From Spirometra erinaceieuropaei (Eukaryota > Platyhelminthes > Cestoda > Diphyllobothriidea > Diphyllobothriidae): DNA of 64,000 nucleotides. The translations under genes were made by a program, and so were the position numbers. This document shows, piece by piece, positions 23,640 through 35,617 of the stretch. The stretch is taken from NCBI GenBank assembly GCA_902702965.1, contig CACRXP010000068.1:944433-1008432 (forward strand), written 5' to 3'. Position 1 is the stretch's first letter, and every line of letters begins with the position of its first letter. The notes under the pieces are model-generated. The model did not search any database. It was not told where the DNA came from and was given only the letters and a program-made list of their open reading frames with translations.

Positions 23640-23892
23640 AGTTACCTCACGTTTATACTTTAGCAAAGATTTTTTAAAATGACGAAATTGTTTTTTTTTC
23701 TTTAAGCCGCATTTACCACAGTTCAGAGGTTTGCCATTGTTGCTTGTGTGAGTTGCCTTATCTCCTTCATCCTCGGGGTGCTTCGTCTGCTTATACATCG
23801 GATTGCGAATCACAAGCGGTACAAGCACATGTTCTTTTTCGTCCTCGGCAGCTCTTGTAAGTTTCCAGCGTTTACTAATCTAATGCTATTGT
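23640..23892 (-). CDS. Possible host exon: charged tail with an NPxY-type motif
   Basis: On minus the frame is open for about 80 codons, from a stop near 23890 to a good splice donor (cgtgag then gtaactt) near 23640. The predicted peptide is strongly charged and includes SKRWKLTRAAEDEKEH, then VIRNPMYKQT and the Lys-rich CGKCGLKKKKQFRHFKK. Asn-Pro-Met-Tyr fits the NPxY sorting motif of receptor tails such as LDL-receptor relatives and integrin beta chains, but a four-residue motif is weak evidence. AG acceptors occur just upstream without a strong pyrimidine tract. It could be a chance frame; no neighbouring exon was identified. Confidence 0.28.
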
Positions 23893-24674
23893 TATTATTG
23901 TTTGTTAAGATCACAAATTAATTTAAAAACGTCTTCATCTAACAAGGTGTAATTTTGACTGTTCCGACCTATCTAGAGACAGGAAAAAATTCCTTACGAA
24001 TAAGCTGAAACAATGCGTTAGGCGTTTTGTTTTGGCAGGTAAAACTACTCCATATGACGCTATCTGTACAACTTAAAAGCTGTTAATTTTCCATTTGTTT
24101 AAATTACGCTGCACCCAACTTTTTCAGAAGTTTTCCCTAGACAGAATGACAAAACGAAGTGATCTACATATCACAAGCCCATCTAAGCAATCCCCACATT
24201 ATTGGAAACTTGCACTCGTGGCGGCCACTTAAATGCGTTTTCCGATGCAATATACCAAACAATGTGACTCAATTAACAATGCATTAGAAATCTCATTAAA
24301 CATGGTTTCGACAACTCATTTGCTAGATTATTCGTTGTGGCAAACTAACATGGACTTTTAAACACAGTTTATTAAGGTTTTTAATTTAATTAAAGGAACT
24401 AGCATCATTATGCCATCAAGTGTTTGATGTGGCAAAACATTTGCTCAAATTAATATAGACGATGCTTAGAGTATTTCGAACTCAGGTTGAAAAGTCCCAC
24501 ATGTGCATGCCCCAATAAAGAGAATACGTAATTATTTCGACATAAACTAACACCTGTATATCCGTAATGAAATTTGGATCGCTGAGTTTAAAAGTCTTGA
24601 TTTTAACAATGCCGTGGCTACTCCCCTAGCTCAAATATTTGTACGTATAGTTGTTGAGTTATGTGAATATTAAG

Positions 24675-25090
24675 GCAGAATTGCATTACCAACGAAGACG
24701 AGGAAGACTGAAATGGCCGTTTCTGGCTTATTAGTCGTCGCCAGCCAGTCGCATCCCTGTACCATTGTATATACACCACTGCAACCGACAGGAAAACGAG
24801 CTGGCTTCCTAATGGCTAGAAAAGTTGGACTTCTAGCCAACAGGTTACAAAATCGAGCCCCAGGTCTTTCACAAATCGGGATTGGATGTAACTGGCTGAC
24901 GACGGCCAATAAGCCAGAAATGACCACTCCAGTCTCCTTTGTCTTTGTCGGTAGTTTTATTTTGCATATAGTGCGTGCCATCCTACTGCGGTCGTTTAGG
25001 CTTGAGAGGAAGTCTCAAGGCACAAGTGGAGGAAGGAGTTCTGCAAAACGATCGCTGAGCACCATACTACCATTATATATATGCAACAAT
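24675..25090 (+). mobile_element. Inverted-repeat element with tRNA-like core, copy 1
   Basis: The element opens with gcattaccaacgaagacgag ... tttctggcttattagtcgtc. It closes with the inverted partner gacgacggccaataagccag ... ctttgtctttgtcggta at about 24898-24955, so ~60-bp terminal inverted repeats enclose ~170 bp. The interior on plus contains ggacttctagccaacaggtt and aaatcgagcccca, resembling the anticodon and T-arm half of a tRNA. Another ~120 bp to the right (gcttgagaggaagtctcaag ... cgatcgctgagc) is shared with the other copies and belongs to the repeat. Long open frames across it are by-products; no transposase is present. Confidence 0.75.
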
Positions 25091-25099
25091 TTGCGAAAT

Positions 25100-27885
25100 G
25101 AAAAGCAGGGGCTTTAATCGTAAAAACAATAACTTTCCTTGCTCGGCCTTTCGGATTTTTGCTCGAACCCATTATTTGGACAGCCATAGGTAAGAGTAGT
25201 GGACGTACATGGGTGTAGTATATATGAATATACAAAAAGTGTATTGCACACATATTCGTTGGTAATTGCTCTACACGCACCTGTTTACCACGATTAAAAG
25301 CCACCTAGTCTGTCACGGTGGTTATAATTGGTGCAATCATTGTTCATCTACATCCCTATCGATACTTGACGCAGTAGGGACACTGGTATTGATTAATGAC
25401 GTGAAAATTACTAGCCAATTCCTCTCGTTAATACCTTTACTGTATTCGGCTTCCACGTGCGCTCCGTCTAGATGGATTTTCAACGCTGTATGGAAAGGAC
25501 GGTCATTGCACTTGCCAGTCGATTGCCTAACGGATGCCCATAATTGGCATGGTGGTCACCCTTCGCTAGTACTTTGTAATCGTCGGACTAGAAGATGTAA
25601 CTGGAGGTTGTCAAGTAAACTGTGACTTGAGAGCTGGCGTAATTTCTTCTTACTGCTGCAGCATGTTGGGCTATCTGCGTCCGGGGCAATCTGCCGTTCC
25701 TCCGACGTAATTGCATTTTCAGCAACTACACTAAACATGTTAAATGGTTCTAGACTATCCTCACTCCGGTGGTGGAATATTTAGCCTCATTACTTGTTGA
25801 CTGATATTTGCCTCTGGTAAGTGTGGAACTCCAACTCCAAGTGGTTTCTGAAAGCGGCAAGCGTCTTCTGAGACGTTCTTACATATAAGAACGCATGCCA
25901 AGAGTTTTGAAAAGATGTAGCCAAGCCTCTTCTTTCCTTTGCTCATGCAGCTGCCGAAGAGTCTGCGCGAATTGTCATTCGTCCTAAGTGGGCCTGTGGT
26001 TTTATAAGGGCAGCCATAACTGATTCAAAAACGTAAGGGCTCCAGATGATCGCACATGCTGCTATCGAAAGGCAGATGCAAAGCTCGAGTGGCTCCTCCT
26101 GTTCCAATTGCAGTCCAGTCCCAGAAGGACATAATATGAAAATCGACCACCGGTTTCTACTAGACCGGATATAACGTTTTGTTGAAATTCTGCTCTGGAA
26201 GACTGGAAACACTTCATCTTAAAAGCGTTTTGCACAAATGACAATTTTAAGACAAGCATAGGCTTGCTTTCGTAGTAAGATATCAGCATAATTATAGGCG
26301 CTCTTAGCTTAATATGTTAGGTAATCATGCAAAGCTTTCATCGTCCTTAGAAACGTAAATGGCACGTATGGTTGAAACCCTAAAATAGCTAACAGGGCCG
26401 TTTGAGTTCTCGAGTATCTGGCCATTAATAACTTCTCCTCCTATTAGGACGACCAAATAATTATCTGTATATAGTTTCCATCAGCTGGAGAGACATTTGG
26501 GAGAGCATGCAAGTCTTTCTGAAAAATGCACACTGGTATCTGGGAGTAGGCCAAGGCGGAACTCAATGTTTCAGCGTATGGAACTTTAACAGGGATACTG
26601 TTCTGTCTCTGATACTTTTTCAAGCTCACCAAAGTCCTCTCTCATGAGCTTCTTGCGCTCGGACACGCACTACATGCAGAAATGCAAAAGAGAGCATATT
26701 ATCAGAAATAAGATTATCATGTTCAGCAAACCCTGGGAGAAACAATCTGCGTATTTTGACCCAAGTAACAAACTACTCCTTCAGACCGTGCGCGTGTAAA
26801 TGTGCAGCCGCTCAACTGCGTTAGGTACATCAAGTGAAACTTTTGTTGACAAAGATATCTAGGATTCTCTAAATCCGCATGGTTGACATTTCGTCGTCAA
26901 TGATAAAGACTGTGTGGCTGAAAGTATCGCACAGCTTCTGCTGCAAAAGCAGTTCACCTGTGTTTTATATTTCAGTAACACCGGTAGTTGATATCGGTAC
27001 CCCAAGAACAGAGGCCAGAAAGACGTCAGATATCAACTTCACATATTTCCAATTCTAGTCACGTATTCTAAACAGGAAAGAGAGAAAAAATGTTGATTAT
27101 GCAGAATTCCGCAGCTATTTACAATAGGATGATTCCAGAAAATTATGACAGCACTTTTCTCAAACTCGGAGGGCGTCAGTAGAGAGATATTAACAATGTC
27201 CGCAAGGATTTAAGTCCCTGAGTTTCTGACAGGAATAAATTCTGACTAATTCCGCCTGGTTGGGGGAAGTGGCTAAGTACCTGTCTTTACTGACGTTGTA
27301 TTGCACTAGCATTAAAATGTCAGCGAGATTATTGCAGCCTTTAACACTAACTGGCAGCATGAAGTAGAGCGTTGGGACAGTCGGTACTCGTGGAGGAACG
27401 CTGTGCCGTTTGTATACAATATTGTCCTATTTTAGGGATAACTCCGCTTTCAAAGGGATACGCGAAAATGTAGAACATGATCAATGATTGCTAGATCTAA
27501 GCGCGGACTGCGCAGTCAACTACGACGTATACACAAGCCTAAAACTGACAGTTTGACCTCTTGAGTGAAAAAACGCTTCGTTATCGAACATTGTGCAAAT
27601 ACATCTCAAAGGCCATCATTTGCTGTTTTTATATTAGTAAACATTACGTCACATGTTTTACGGGCATAATCCCATACGTATATTTCAGTATAGCTTAACA
27701 TTAACTATTTCTGTTATTCGCGTGTGTCTTTAGGGCAAACCTAAGGCTGTAACCGAGCTCCGTACACAAGTTAATAGTAGTTATTTGTTTCAAAGGGTTC
27801 TAAATGTGAAAATCGTCTCCCAGCACATTCAATGCATCAAATTTGAAGACGGTTCCTACTGTGAGAGTTCCACCGTCGTCTTTGA
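25100..27885. other. Stretch of uncertain origin, possibly decayed element sequence on minus
   Basis: Overlapping open frames of 60-119 codons occur on both strands between 25.2 and 26.7 kb (for example 25266-25625 plus, 25943-26212 minus, 26444-26632 minus). The base composition looks more coding-like than elsewhere. I could not match any to a known domain and found no splice-bounded exon. A decayed retroelement or DNA transposon on minus is possible but not supported by any motif I can name. Confidence 0.35.
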
Positions 27886-27889
27886 CGAT

Positions 27890-28260
27890 GTCCCCCATGT
27901 ACCACACAGAAGGGTGAGAACAGGAACGGTGACATGTGCGTGGATTAGTTTGTAGTGATAGAACACTTGCCCCGCATCTACCGCACTCTCTCCTACCTCA
28001 CCTGTTCCCGGCGTCAAGACAACGTCAAGAATACCGGCCACCGGAGCGGACGTAGGTGGCTAGCACGAAGTAAACCCGCACCCGGGCGTACCACCACACT
28101 CCTTGGTCCACAGCGTGTACTGACCAAGATTTCACACACAAAACGGGAAGATGGTGCGTCTCGAATCCCACGAAGTTGGCGTGCCACAGAGGTCACATAA
28201 AGAAGGAACCACTGCAACCTTACCCGCGGACCGCCAGTTTTCCAATCCACTGAGTCGACT
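27890..28260 (+). repeat. SINE-like repeat, copy 2, longest
   Basis: Landmarks match the family in order: acggtgacatgtgcgtggat, tagtttgtagtgatagaaca, catctaccgcactctctcc, ctgttcccggcgtcaagaca, then cttggtccacagcgtg, tctcgaatcccac and gtgccacagaggtcacataa. The 3' part also resembles the copy at 60.6 kb (caggtcacacgaataagga). No coding capacity is evident; the long open frames across it reflect GC-richness. Confidence 0.55.
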
Positions 28261-28264
28261 GCAT

Positions 28265-30095
28265 ATCCCGCGTTATTCCGTCAGTTGTGAACCTTCCAAG
28301 CCACGGCTTTAGCGCGCAATGATGCACTCAGGGCTGTCAGATTGTTTATAATGAGGAAAAATGCGCTGAGCCATCGACCTCACTCTTTGATACCACTCTA
28401 CGAGCTGGTCACTTGTCTGGTGCAGTGAATGAATGCAGTGATTGGCACACATGTCACATACACGTCCCAACCACCCGAAAACAAGCACCAGGATATTACA
28501 GCTAAGGGGATGTGCGGCAGTCATCTCACATACGTGAGGGTTCATGTGGTCGTGTCAAGAAGGGCCGTTCGAACCTGATTCCAGCTCCACTAGCCAGGCA
28601 CTCCGCAAAAACCCAGACTGAGCTGACTGAAAGGCCTAATTTCTATCATCATTCGGCGGCCTTCCAAGCCGGAACAGTTGGCACACCGCGACAGTCTCAG
28701 GTTCAGATCACACATGCAGCAGAGGAGCCACATAGAGAAGCAGCCGAAAAACACAATTCGCACTTAAGTAAGTGGTGCCAATTGCGTGCTTGTGTTGTGG
28801 GATCTTGGGTGTCGTTATGTATAGTATATGTGCCGGTTAGGAGGAGTAAGATGGAATGACTTAGCTGGCGGCGTTCTACCGCAGATTTTCGTGAATGCGC
28901 ATGTGGCCTAATAGGCCCATGTGGCGGCTGAATGTGCCTGGCTATTGTCCGCAGTGAGAGCGACGGTGTCTAGTATATTCCGGCGTTCCAGGTATTGGTT
29001 TGTCAGTCTCTGTGCGTTGGATTCGCAGGTGACCGACCATTTCCTAGTGTCGGAATGCCAACTACCCCTGGCTTGCGTAGTTAAAGACACTTTTATTAAA
29101 ACGCATTAGGATGCGTTGGTTAGCAATGCAGTTTCACTCGTGGGATAACAATGACATTTTGGAATACTTGGAAGATCTTCAAACGATCGGTAGTAGGGTT
29201 CTCCAAATAGAACGAAAGTTGCGCAGCATGTTCCTCTTTCTAGGCACTCATGCATGCAAGGCAAATCGCCGCAAAACAAACTATGAGTGACAGCAAGAAG
29301 AGAGCGTTGCAGTGGTGACAGCGGGGTCCAGAAAAATTTGGGCCGAAAAATGACAGCGAGTTAATACTGCGCATTTAACCACTCGGGCTTGGCGTTTGTA
29401 AATCGTGATTAATATCTGCTAGAGAATTTCACAGAAGCCAAGTTGACTTTAGAAAAATTGAATTATAGAAACATTAAGCCAGCGCACCTAAAGTATTTTC
29501 AAAAAGGCAATCAAAGCGCCGCAGACAAGCACAAAACCAGGCCTGCGCATTTATGTTCATTAGACAACAGTGAAGAAAAAGTTATCTTCTCGAACGTTGT
29601 TTAACTTTTCTATTTTTAAAAGCCTGCCTGTCTGCCTCCAAGTAAAATCGAAGTTCTTTAACGGTCGACTCTCTTGCAAGACAAGCACATGAGCATGACT
29701 TGCTAAGCACTGATTCTAGCCAAGAAAACAGAAGCTAAGTAGGAATCGGCGTCGTTGCTGAGGCGACTGTTTGAGAGGTACAAACCTAAGTTATGGGCAA
29801 GTCAAATTGACGGCACCTCCATAATCATCGATCAGGACAAAATTGAGTAATACGCGGAGCAAGTGAACTCAATCATCCCCATCGAACACGCACCAAATGC
29901 TCAGTTACAACAGCAGCCACCGACTGCAGCACAGACGAAGCTGTGTAGGCACGCTATACTGACGGGGAGAAACTCATTGCAGGACGCCAGCCGGCCAAAC
30001 TGGACGAAATGAAGCTTTTTCGAGAACTCTGTAAAACCATCAGCTATCCTTAAGCATTCGCTGAACCCAGCCTAAGGCAACGAAGAACGCGATAC
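28265..30095. other. GC-richer stretch with no recognisable gene
   Basis: Open frames of 60-115 codons are present (28512-28859 plus, 28908-29109 both strands), but none gives a recognisable protein. The segment just before 30.1 kb could be a degraded upstream part of the PLE that follows, yet no RT motif can be read. A T-rich stretch with tctgcctccaagtaaaatcg near 29.63 kb is unremarkable. Confidence 0.35.
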
Positions 30096-30129
30096 GAAGA
30101 ACATAGTCAGCCAAAATTGTAGCGGGGCA

Positions 30130-30510
30130 TTCCGTACATGAAGGGGGTCTCCGGAGCTGCGGTTAGATCCCTAGTGCTACGCGAAGTAGGAGTTGGCCAC
30201 AAGCCTGACTTAACAATTCACCGACAAATGATGCGGCTAAAAGACTCGATCCCTAAGGGGGAGGTCTAGGCCGTTTTTCTACCGACTTCAGTGCAGCTGT
30301 TGGATATACAAATATATTGGAGTAACCGACCGATGGTTGCAAACGCGAATGCACGAGTGCAGGTTGGTTGTGCGAAGGTTGGGCCCAAATTCTGAGGTAG
30401 CAACGCACGCCCCACAAATTTGACAAGTCTTTAACTTTGACGTGGATGGGATATTTGGCCGAGGCGGTGATCATACGGCAAGGCGGGTACAAAAAGCCTA
30501 AACGCCCATT
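30130..30510 (+). pseudogene. GIY-YIG endonuclease pseudogene of a lineage II PLE
   Basis: The first part reads MKGVSGAAVRSLVL ... KDSIPKGEV and then hits a stop. In a shifted frame the nuclease core is very clear: CWIYKYIGVTDRWLQTRMHE, then RLVVRRLGPNSEVATHAPQ (30297-30410). This matches the Tyr-Ile-Gly ... Arg-Xaa3-His-Glu pattern of PLE endonucleases. It continues as VFNFDVDGIFGRGGDHTARR. One stop inside and one frameshift before the core show it is inactive. The readable core is long and keeps its key Tyr, Gly and Arg residues, so the assignment is firm. Confidence 0.8.
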
Positions 30511-30733
30511 GACTGCTCTATCTACCGCCACATTAATTTGTCTTTCTCCTATCCAATTTTAAGAACTTTCTTGATGTGGAACAGTGACGGTGCGGGACAA
30601 TCGGGGCCAGTGAGAGCAGGGGTGACTCAGGTCATGGTGGCATTCGGGTCGGATGCAGCCGCACAGACGGCCTTGACCGGCCACGCACCAAACAAAGCCC
30701 TATAAGAAAACTGCGGGAATAACTTCCTACTCT

Positions 30734-30770
30734 CTGAAGATGGGTGGAAGTAGTGACTACTGGTAACGTC
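30734..30770 (+). ncRNA. Degenerate hammerhead-like motif downstream of the PLE endonuclease
   Basis: CTGAAGA (30734-30740) stands where an active core has CTGATGA. The stem II region carries AGTAGT-G-ACTACT, a perfect 6-bp stem. It is followed by GGTAACGTCAG, where an active core would have CCGAAACGTC. The GAAAC arm is mutated. Its position just after a PLE endonuclease supports common origin with the 17.9-kb motif. Confidence 0.4.
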
Positions 30771-30779
30771 AGATCAGTA

Positions 30780-32015
30780 AAAAGCGTCTCCTCCACTTTT
30801 GATGCCTGGTTAGTGTCCGGGCGCATTTGCAAAACCACATACAAATTAGGTACGCTACCAACTTTTATCTCGGTCTCTTGCATGAAGCATGCTTTGTCGG
30901 TGGGTTGTGCCAATACGCTGTGGAGACCACATGTATGTAGTGACACGTGATGCAGACCGACATGGCGATAAATCCGTCTCATCCAATCGTTGGTATTCTT
31001 GGGGAGTTTATTCATCTTCCGCAGCATTGCTTTTAGGTTTTTATGCCGTACGGACTGCGTAGATTAGAGGACTTCAGACCAATCGAAAGTCCTTCCACCG
31101 ACTTTTTTTAAAAGAGAAGTCACAAAAATCATAATGCCTTAGCACAAATTGTTACTGAACGCAGATGAAAAATGGGTTGAAAATCGCATAAAAATATGCC
31201 TGCTTTTGTTGGCATGACATTTCGTGCAATAATTGATATTTGTCACGCGACCCCTGAGGAAAACTCGCTTTCCATACGAACCGGAAATGCGCAATCTCGT
31301 TCAGAATTGATGATATATTGCTCCACACCACTACCCTGTGGCTATGAATAGAACTCTTGTGCCCATCGAAATCCAGTGACAGGCAGAAGTAGAGTGGTAA
31401 GGTAGCCTATGTAAAAAGCACTGTGAAAAATAGCAACGGGAGTGTAAACGACTTACTTACCAAATGACCATGACCAAGTCGAATTTATGAGCATGTACAA
31501 AAGATGAGACGACATTATTTACCAAGCGTGACAGGTCATCGAATAAGTGCTGAGTTGAAAAGGTAAACGTTTCCCTCCGACTTTGAGATATATTACAATG
31601 AACAGTGTCGCCTAATTCCTCTCATGAGATATTTGACGGCAGCAGTTGCGATAACTTTATGTGCAGGTGATCTGATGATGGCATTTTGGGATTTCAGACC
31701 TTTCGACAAAGTCTGTGAGTATCAGCCAGCTGTCTTATATTTTGGTACTAAAAACTGCAGTTTACGATTGCTTACTTGGGCGTTCAAATAGAAATGTTAA
31801 TGTTTTATGAGCGAGATTTTAAATACTGTTACCGACGGCATACGGTTTTCATAAACTTTCATGCCTACGAATTGTCCCATTTGACTGCAAAATGCAAGTT
31901 ACATCAGTCTGAATGGATTTTATTGTCTGCCTCGTCGTTTTTATTTAAAAAATCTATTTCGTGATCTTTTGGTCATTGAAGGAGCTCGATGAAGTTGATG
32001 CGCTTATGGTGTAAC
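30780..32015. other. Stretch with no supportable gene
   Basis: The minus-strand open frame at 30632-31027 (131 codons) overlaps the PLE tail and hammerhead-like motif and is probably a by-product. A string ctgatgatggc at 31672 lacks a matching GAAAC arm. Otherwise AT-rich and featureless. Confidence 0.4.
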
Positions 32016-32021
32016 AGCCGG

Positions 32022-32955
32022 TAGAGTAGATGTGCTAATTCTTGAAATGTTACCTTAAATCCTGAAATGCGCTTTCGAATCTAAAAGACCACTTAAGTCG
32101 CGATGTAATATTAATTATCATGTAGTATAATCCCAAAATATTCAGTCACTTCAGGATGCCGGATTTTTGACCAATTGTGCTCAGGCCGACTGAAACAATA
32201 CACTGTAAAAATGCGTACTTAATAAGTATGAGTGTTTTCATTGATTTTCGATGCCATATAAATTCAAATATACTTTATAAAAAACAGGCACAGGAATATT
32301 CGTTCTCGTACTCACTTGATAGAAAATAACGTCTTCAGATTGTTTACTTGACGGGAGGATATAAGTTTTTTATGACTGCAGAGTGCCCGTTTATGAAACT
32401 TCGTGTCTCCGTATTTACTGATGTTGCTTGTAAAGCTTACTTTATGGCTCAAATTCACCGTCAAATTTTATGCACCACAAACAGTCTCCCATTTATAGTG
32501 TTTACCTATATATGATTTTCCGTAGACGTAAAATACACAAATTTCAGTTTGAAAATCTTGGAAGCAAGTGTAATGGCATTTTGGGTTTAAAATTATTCAG
32601 GAATTGGAAAAGATTTTGTAGCTGAATGATACCCTGCCTCAAGCAAAAAGTTTGAAGAAGACGTAATTTTATACCAGAGGAGTAAAAGAGGTAAGAGGGG
32701 AATATTGTTGAATTTCTAACGGCATCAAAATCAATGAGACATTCGTATTAAATAAGAAGTCACTATTACCGTGTATAGTTCTTACAGGCTGTTTGAAAGA
32801 CGTTTATTCAAAAGCCGCTATCCTGAAGTAACTGAAGTACCTTAGGAGTACGCAGCAAGTTGGTTAATATCATTGCCCTACTTAAGCAATTTTTCAAATA
32901 GAAAGCACATTTCAGAATTTCGATTACTACTTCATGCGTTAGCGCATCTAAATGT
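32022..32955 (+). mobile_element. Foldback element copy 2
   Basis: The left end gtagatgtgctaattcttga and the right end catgcgttagcgcatc are inverted partners. Arms carry aaatgcgctttcga on the left and aaagcacatttcagaattt on the right. The unique centre (32390-32600; gttgcttgtaaagc, ccaaattcaccgtcaaat-like text, then tggcattttgggttt) runs in the same direction as copies 1 and 5. Length is about 935 bp. No open frame over 80 codons and no transposase. Confidence 0.75.
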
Positions 32956-32959
32956 ACGT

Positions 32960-34295
32960 CAAATGCACGAGTGTTGAGGACACTGAGAATAATAGCTTCA
33001 AAAAGCATAATAAACACTGCTGGCATAATGTAGTCCATACTATAGGCTTAGTCGTCTAAAGCGAAAGATCAGTTAATAATCCTAACAAGGTACCGGTGTA
33101 CGTAGCTATCCAATGTTTGCGTTACATGATGGATCTTCCTGACTGACTGCAAGTCCAAAATTTTTTTCTGGTAAATTTTGTTGGAAAACGAAGGAGCCAT
33201 GCTCAAACTGTGTGGAAGGGAATTGCAATTGAGAGATTCGAAATCTACAAATTAATTTTCTGATCGAACTGTTCTTTGTGAAAGTGCATCACAAGCAACG
33301 AGCATGTGGATAAACTGTATGTGTACTACATTTTTCGGTTGAAATCTTCTTTCAGTGATATCATTCAGATGGGCGTAACATTTCTGTCAGAGTGTTGGGC
33401 ACACATGAGCCATCCTGGAGAATATCCCTTGTGATATCTGCAACTTTTGTTATTAGTGCGTTTCCATTTGAAAGTACATGGTATTCTTTTTTCACTTTAG
33501 TTGCAATCTGTAATAACGTTAACTTGATGCAGTCATCGTAATTTATTCTCTACCCTGATATTCTTGAGTTTACAACAAATAATTACAAAGTATACAAATT
33601 TATCCTGATTATTTTGAGTATTTTAATGTATCGGTTCGACACGGACACCAGTCGCGCGTTCAGCAAAAACAAGGTGCGGCTCCTAGAGGGTTCAGCTTTA
33701 AAGATCAAGAAGGCTACTCCGATGGCAAATGAGCAAAAAAATGCGTAACAGAGAGACGGGACTTAGCAAACCAATGCAAATGCTGATGCGTTTCCATGAA
33801 ACGGTTCGTGAAAAATCGAATTTCGTGCTTTCCACAAAACGGAGTTTTTGAGTTGGAATATTAACCTAAAGAACGAGCTCCAAGAGGTTAAATTGAGTAC
33901 TCCATAGGGTACTTTCATTTTTAGTTCCACGGGAAGTAATAAATATTGAAAGAATGCTTAAGCTGATTCTGTGCTTTTTTGATTTAAACTTGGCAGACGG
34001 TTGTCGTGAATTTCACTTGAAATCCGCATGTTATTCTATGCTAAACAACAGGTATCTCGATTGTGTAATTGCATTTGCATGCGGAAGATCTGAAGTACTT
34101 TATCTGGTTCACGCTGCCTGGGTTGTATGATTTACGTTGTATGAAGTCTTGTTAATAAGTGAAAAACAAGGTTGGTTGAACATCGAAACATTTTGCTTAT
34201 TGTTCTGAGCTTTCGAACTTATGTGAGAGCCAGACTGATTAATCAGTTGACTGAGTTCTCGTCCGAGCTTCGAACTTCAGTCAATTCTCTGCGTG
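32960..34295. other. AT-rich stretch with no supportable gene
   Basis: No frame exceeds about 60 codons and no repeat family was recognised with confidence. The part from ~34100 to 34300 may be the decayed 3' part of the PLE fragment immediately to the right, which is read on minus. Confidence 0.4.
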
Positions 34296-34303
34296 TTTTG
34301 TTT

Positions 34304-34830
34304 TCAGGGTAGTCGACTATTTTGGTGACTGTGAAGGTAAAAATCATGAGCAGTTTTAAAGCTGTGGGCGGTCACTTGTGACAATGCGTTGCCTGGTCGC
34401 ACTGCCAGCTTATGTTCGCGTATGTGCGATCCGAACATTTGACCAGTCTGGCCGGTGTAGTTACAAGGACGGTTTTGGCACGAGATGCGATACACTATAC
34501 TTGATTGTTCCTCATCCTTTAATCGGTCATTAATTTTCATGATCCTACTGCGCATGGTGGCTTTGGAGATGTGTGCAATTGCAACATCTAGCATAGCATC
34601 AATGCGCTCGGTCGCTTCTGAAACGCTCTTGGTATAACGCATGGTGGTGTTGATGTTTGGGCCCTCTGGGGTGAACAAGCAGGAAGAGACTTATGAATGC
34701 CTTCGATAGTCATTTTGCACAAATCAGTCATGACGGTGCTCGACCACCCTTCTTTTTTAGTTATACATGTACCTGGAACTTGAACTTTCGTTCTCATACT
34801 TGTCAGTCTGCAAGCATGTTTTGCCATTTT
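34304..34830 (-). pseudogene. GIY-YIG endonuclease pseudogene of a lineage II PLE
   Basis: The minus frame at 34304-34678 reads SVSEATERIDAMLDVAIAH, then INDRLKDEEQSSIVYRISC and the damaged core PCNYTGQTGQMFGSHIREHK, followed by GNALSQVTAHSFKTAHDF. In an intact copy the core would be Tyr-Ile/Val-Gly; here Thr replaces the middle residue. The Arg-Xaa-His/Glu-His helix survives as IREHK. Upstream sequence to 34830 continues in another frame. The linker matches the element at 30.1 kb. No RT part is readable. Confidence 0.8.
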
Positions 34831-34834
34831 CTAA

Positions 34835-35615
34835 ACAGTTCGAAACAAAAGAGCTGATTTTTTTATCTAAAAAATTCTTTTTGCGTAACTCTGTATACGT
34901 AGAGGCGCCGAAAACAACTCTTCGTCTATTAAAAATGGAAAAATTTCATTAAGGTGTGTGCATCTCGTCTGAACGTTATTCCTGAACGCTTACTTAGCCT
35001 ATCCGTCTGTTCCTCATGCGTCCAAGATTGCAGACAGGAGGGGCAAATGGGTCTTTCGAGTGCATGACAAGGACAAAATTAAAACTTGTGCAAATAGTTG
35101 AGTGAAAATCAGGTACACTCAGTCTAGCGATACCAGAGGGTGCTACCCACAAATATCCAGTTTATGCGCATGCGTGGCGAACCGTGTAATAAATCTGTCA
35201 AATCATCCCCTCATGTGGCAACAGTATATGAATAAAATTACTGTTTTAAACATATTATCGACCAATCAGCCATTTTGTATCTAACTGAAGACAGACCACG
35301 CGATGGTCTATTTAAGACGGTTCCTGTGTTCGAATAAAAAGTAGTCTTGAAAGTGATGTCTCTTTTGTCTAAAGTAACTACTGACACAGCCCTAGATAAA
35401 CAGGGGACGTTAGACTACTTATCTGAAAGATAAGAGTTGATGCCTTAAGTAATAGGACGTTGGCTTGTTCCTTGGAATGCCCGAATTTGAATCACTCTCT
35501 AAGGACACAACAATGCGTTTGTATGCTGATTGTTTAATTTGTCCTATCCCAATGCCATTAACCAGGTGGCTTACCTTTCAACTATGACTGAAAGAAGACG
35601 TATTATCGATGAATT
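34835..35615. other. Stretch with no supportable gene
   Basis: Frames are short (at most ~60 codons) and no splice-bounded exon, RNA gene or known repeat was recognised. Confidence 0.4.
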
Positions 35616-35617
35616 GG

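Larger units (their letters stand above)
30100..30775 (+). mobile_element. Penelope-like element 3' end, lineage II, with terminal hammerhead-like motif
   Basis: A decayed GIY-YIG endonuclease (30130-30510) is followed, about 230 bases later, by a hammerhead-like motif (30734-30770). That is the order expected for a PLE whose terminal repeat carries the ribozyme. Linker wording (MKGVSGAAVRSLVL, HKPDLTIHRQMMRLKD) resembles the minus-strand fragment at 34.3 kb and differs from the elements at 8-15 and 48 kb, so I treat it as a second lineage. The RT upstream is absent or unreadable. Confidence 0.7.

Noticed and set aside
24670..25117. Long open frames on both strands (103 and 134 codons)
   Set aside because: They lie exactly over an inverted-repeat element and mirror each other, including a shared ISGL(L/S)AV-like text read from both arms. 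They are by-products of the repeat.
31672..31712. CTGATGATGG string as a hammerhead
   Set aside because: No GAAAC arm or cleavage triplet at the right spacing.
32808..33038. 76-codon minus frame at a foldback arm
   Set aside because: Part of the right arm of foldback copy 2; similar frames appear in other copies only as arm sequence.
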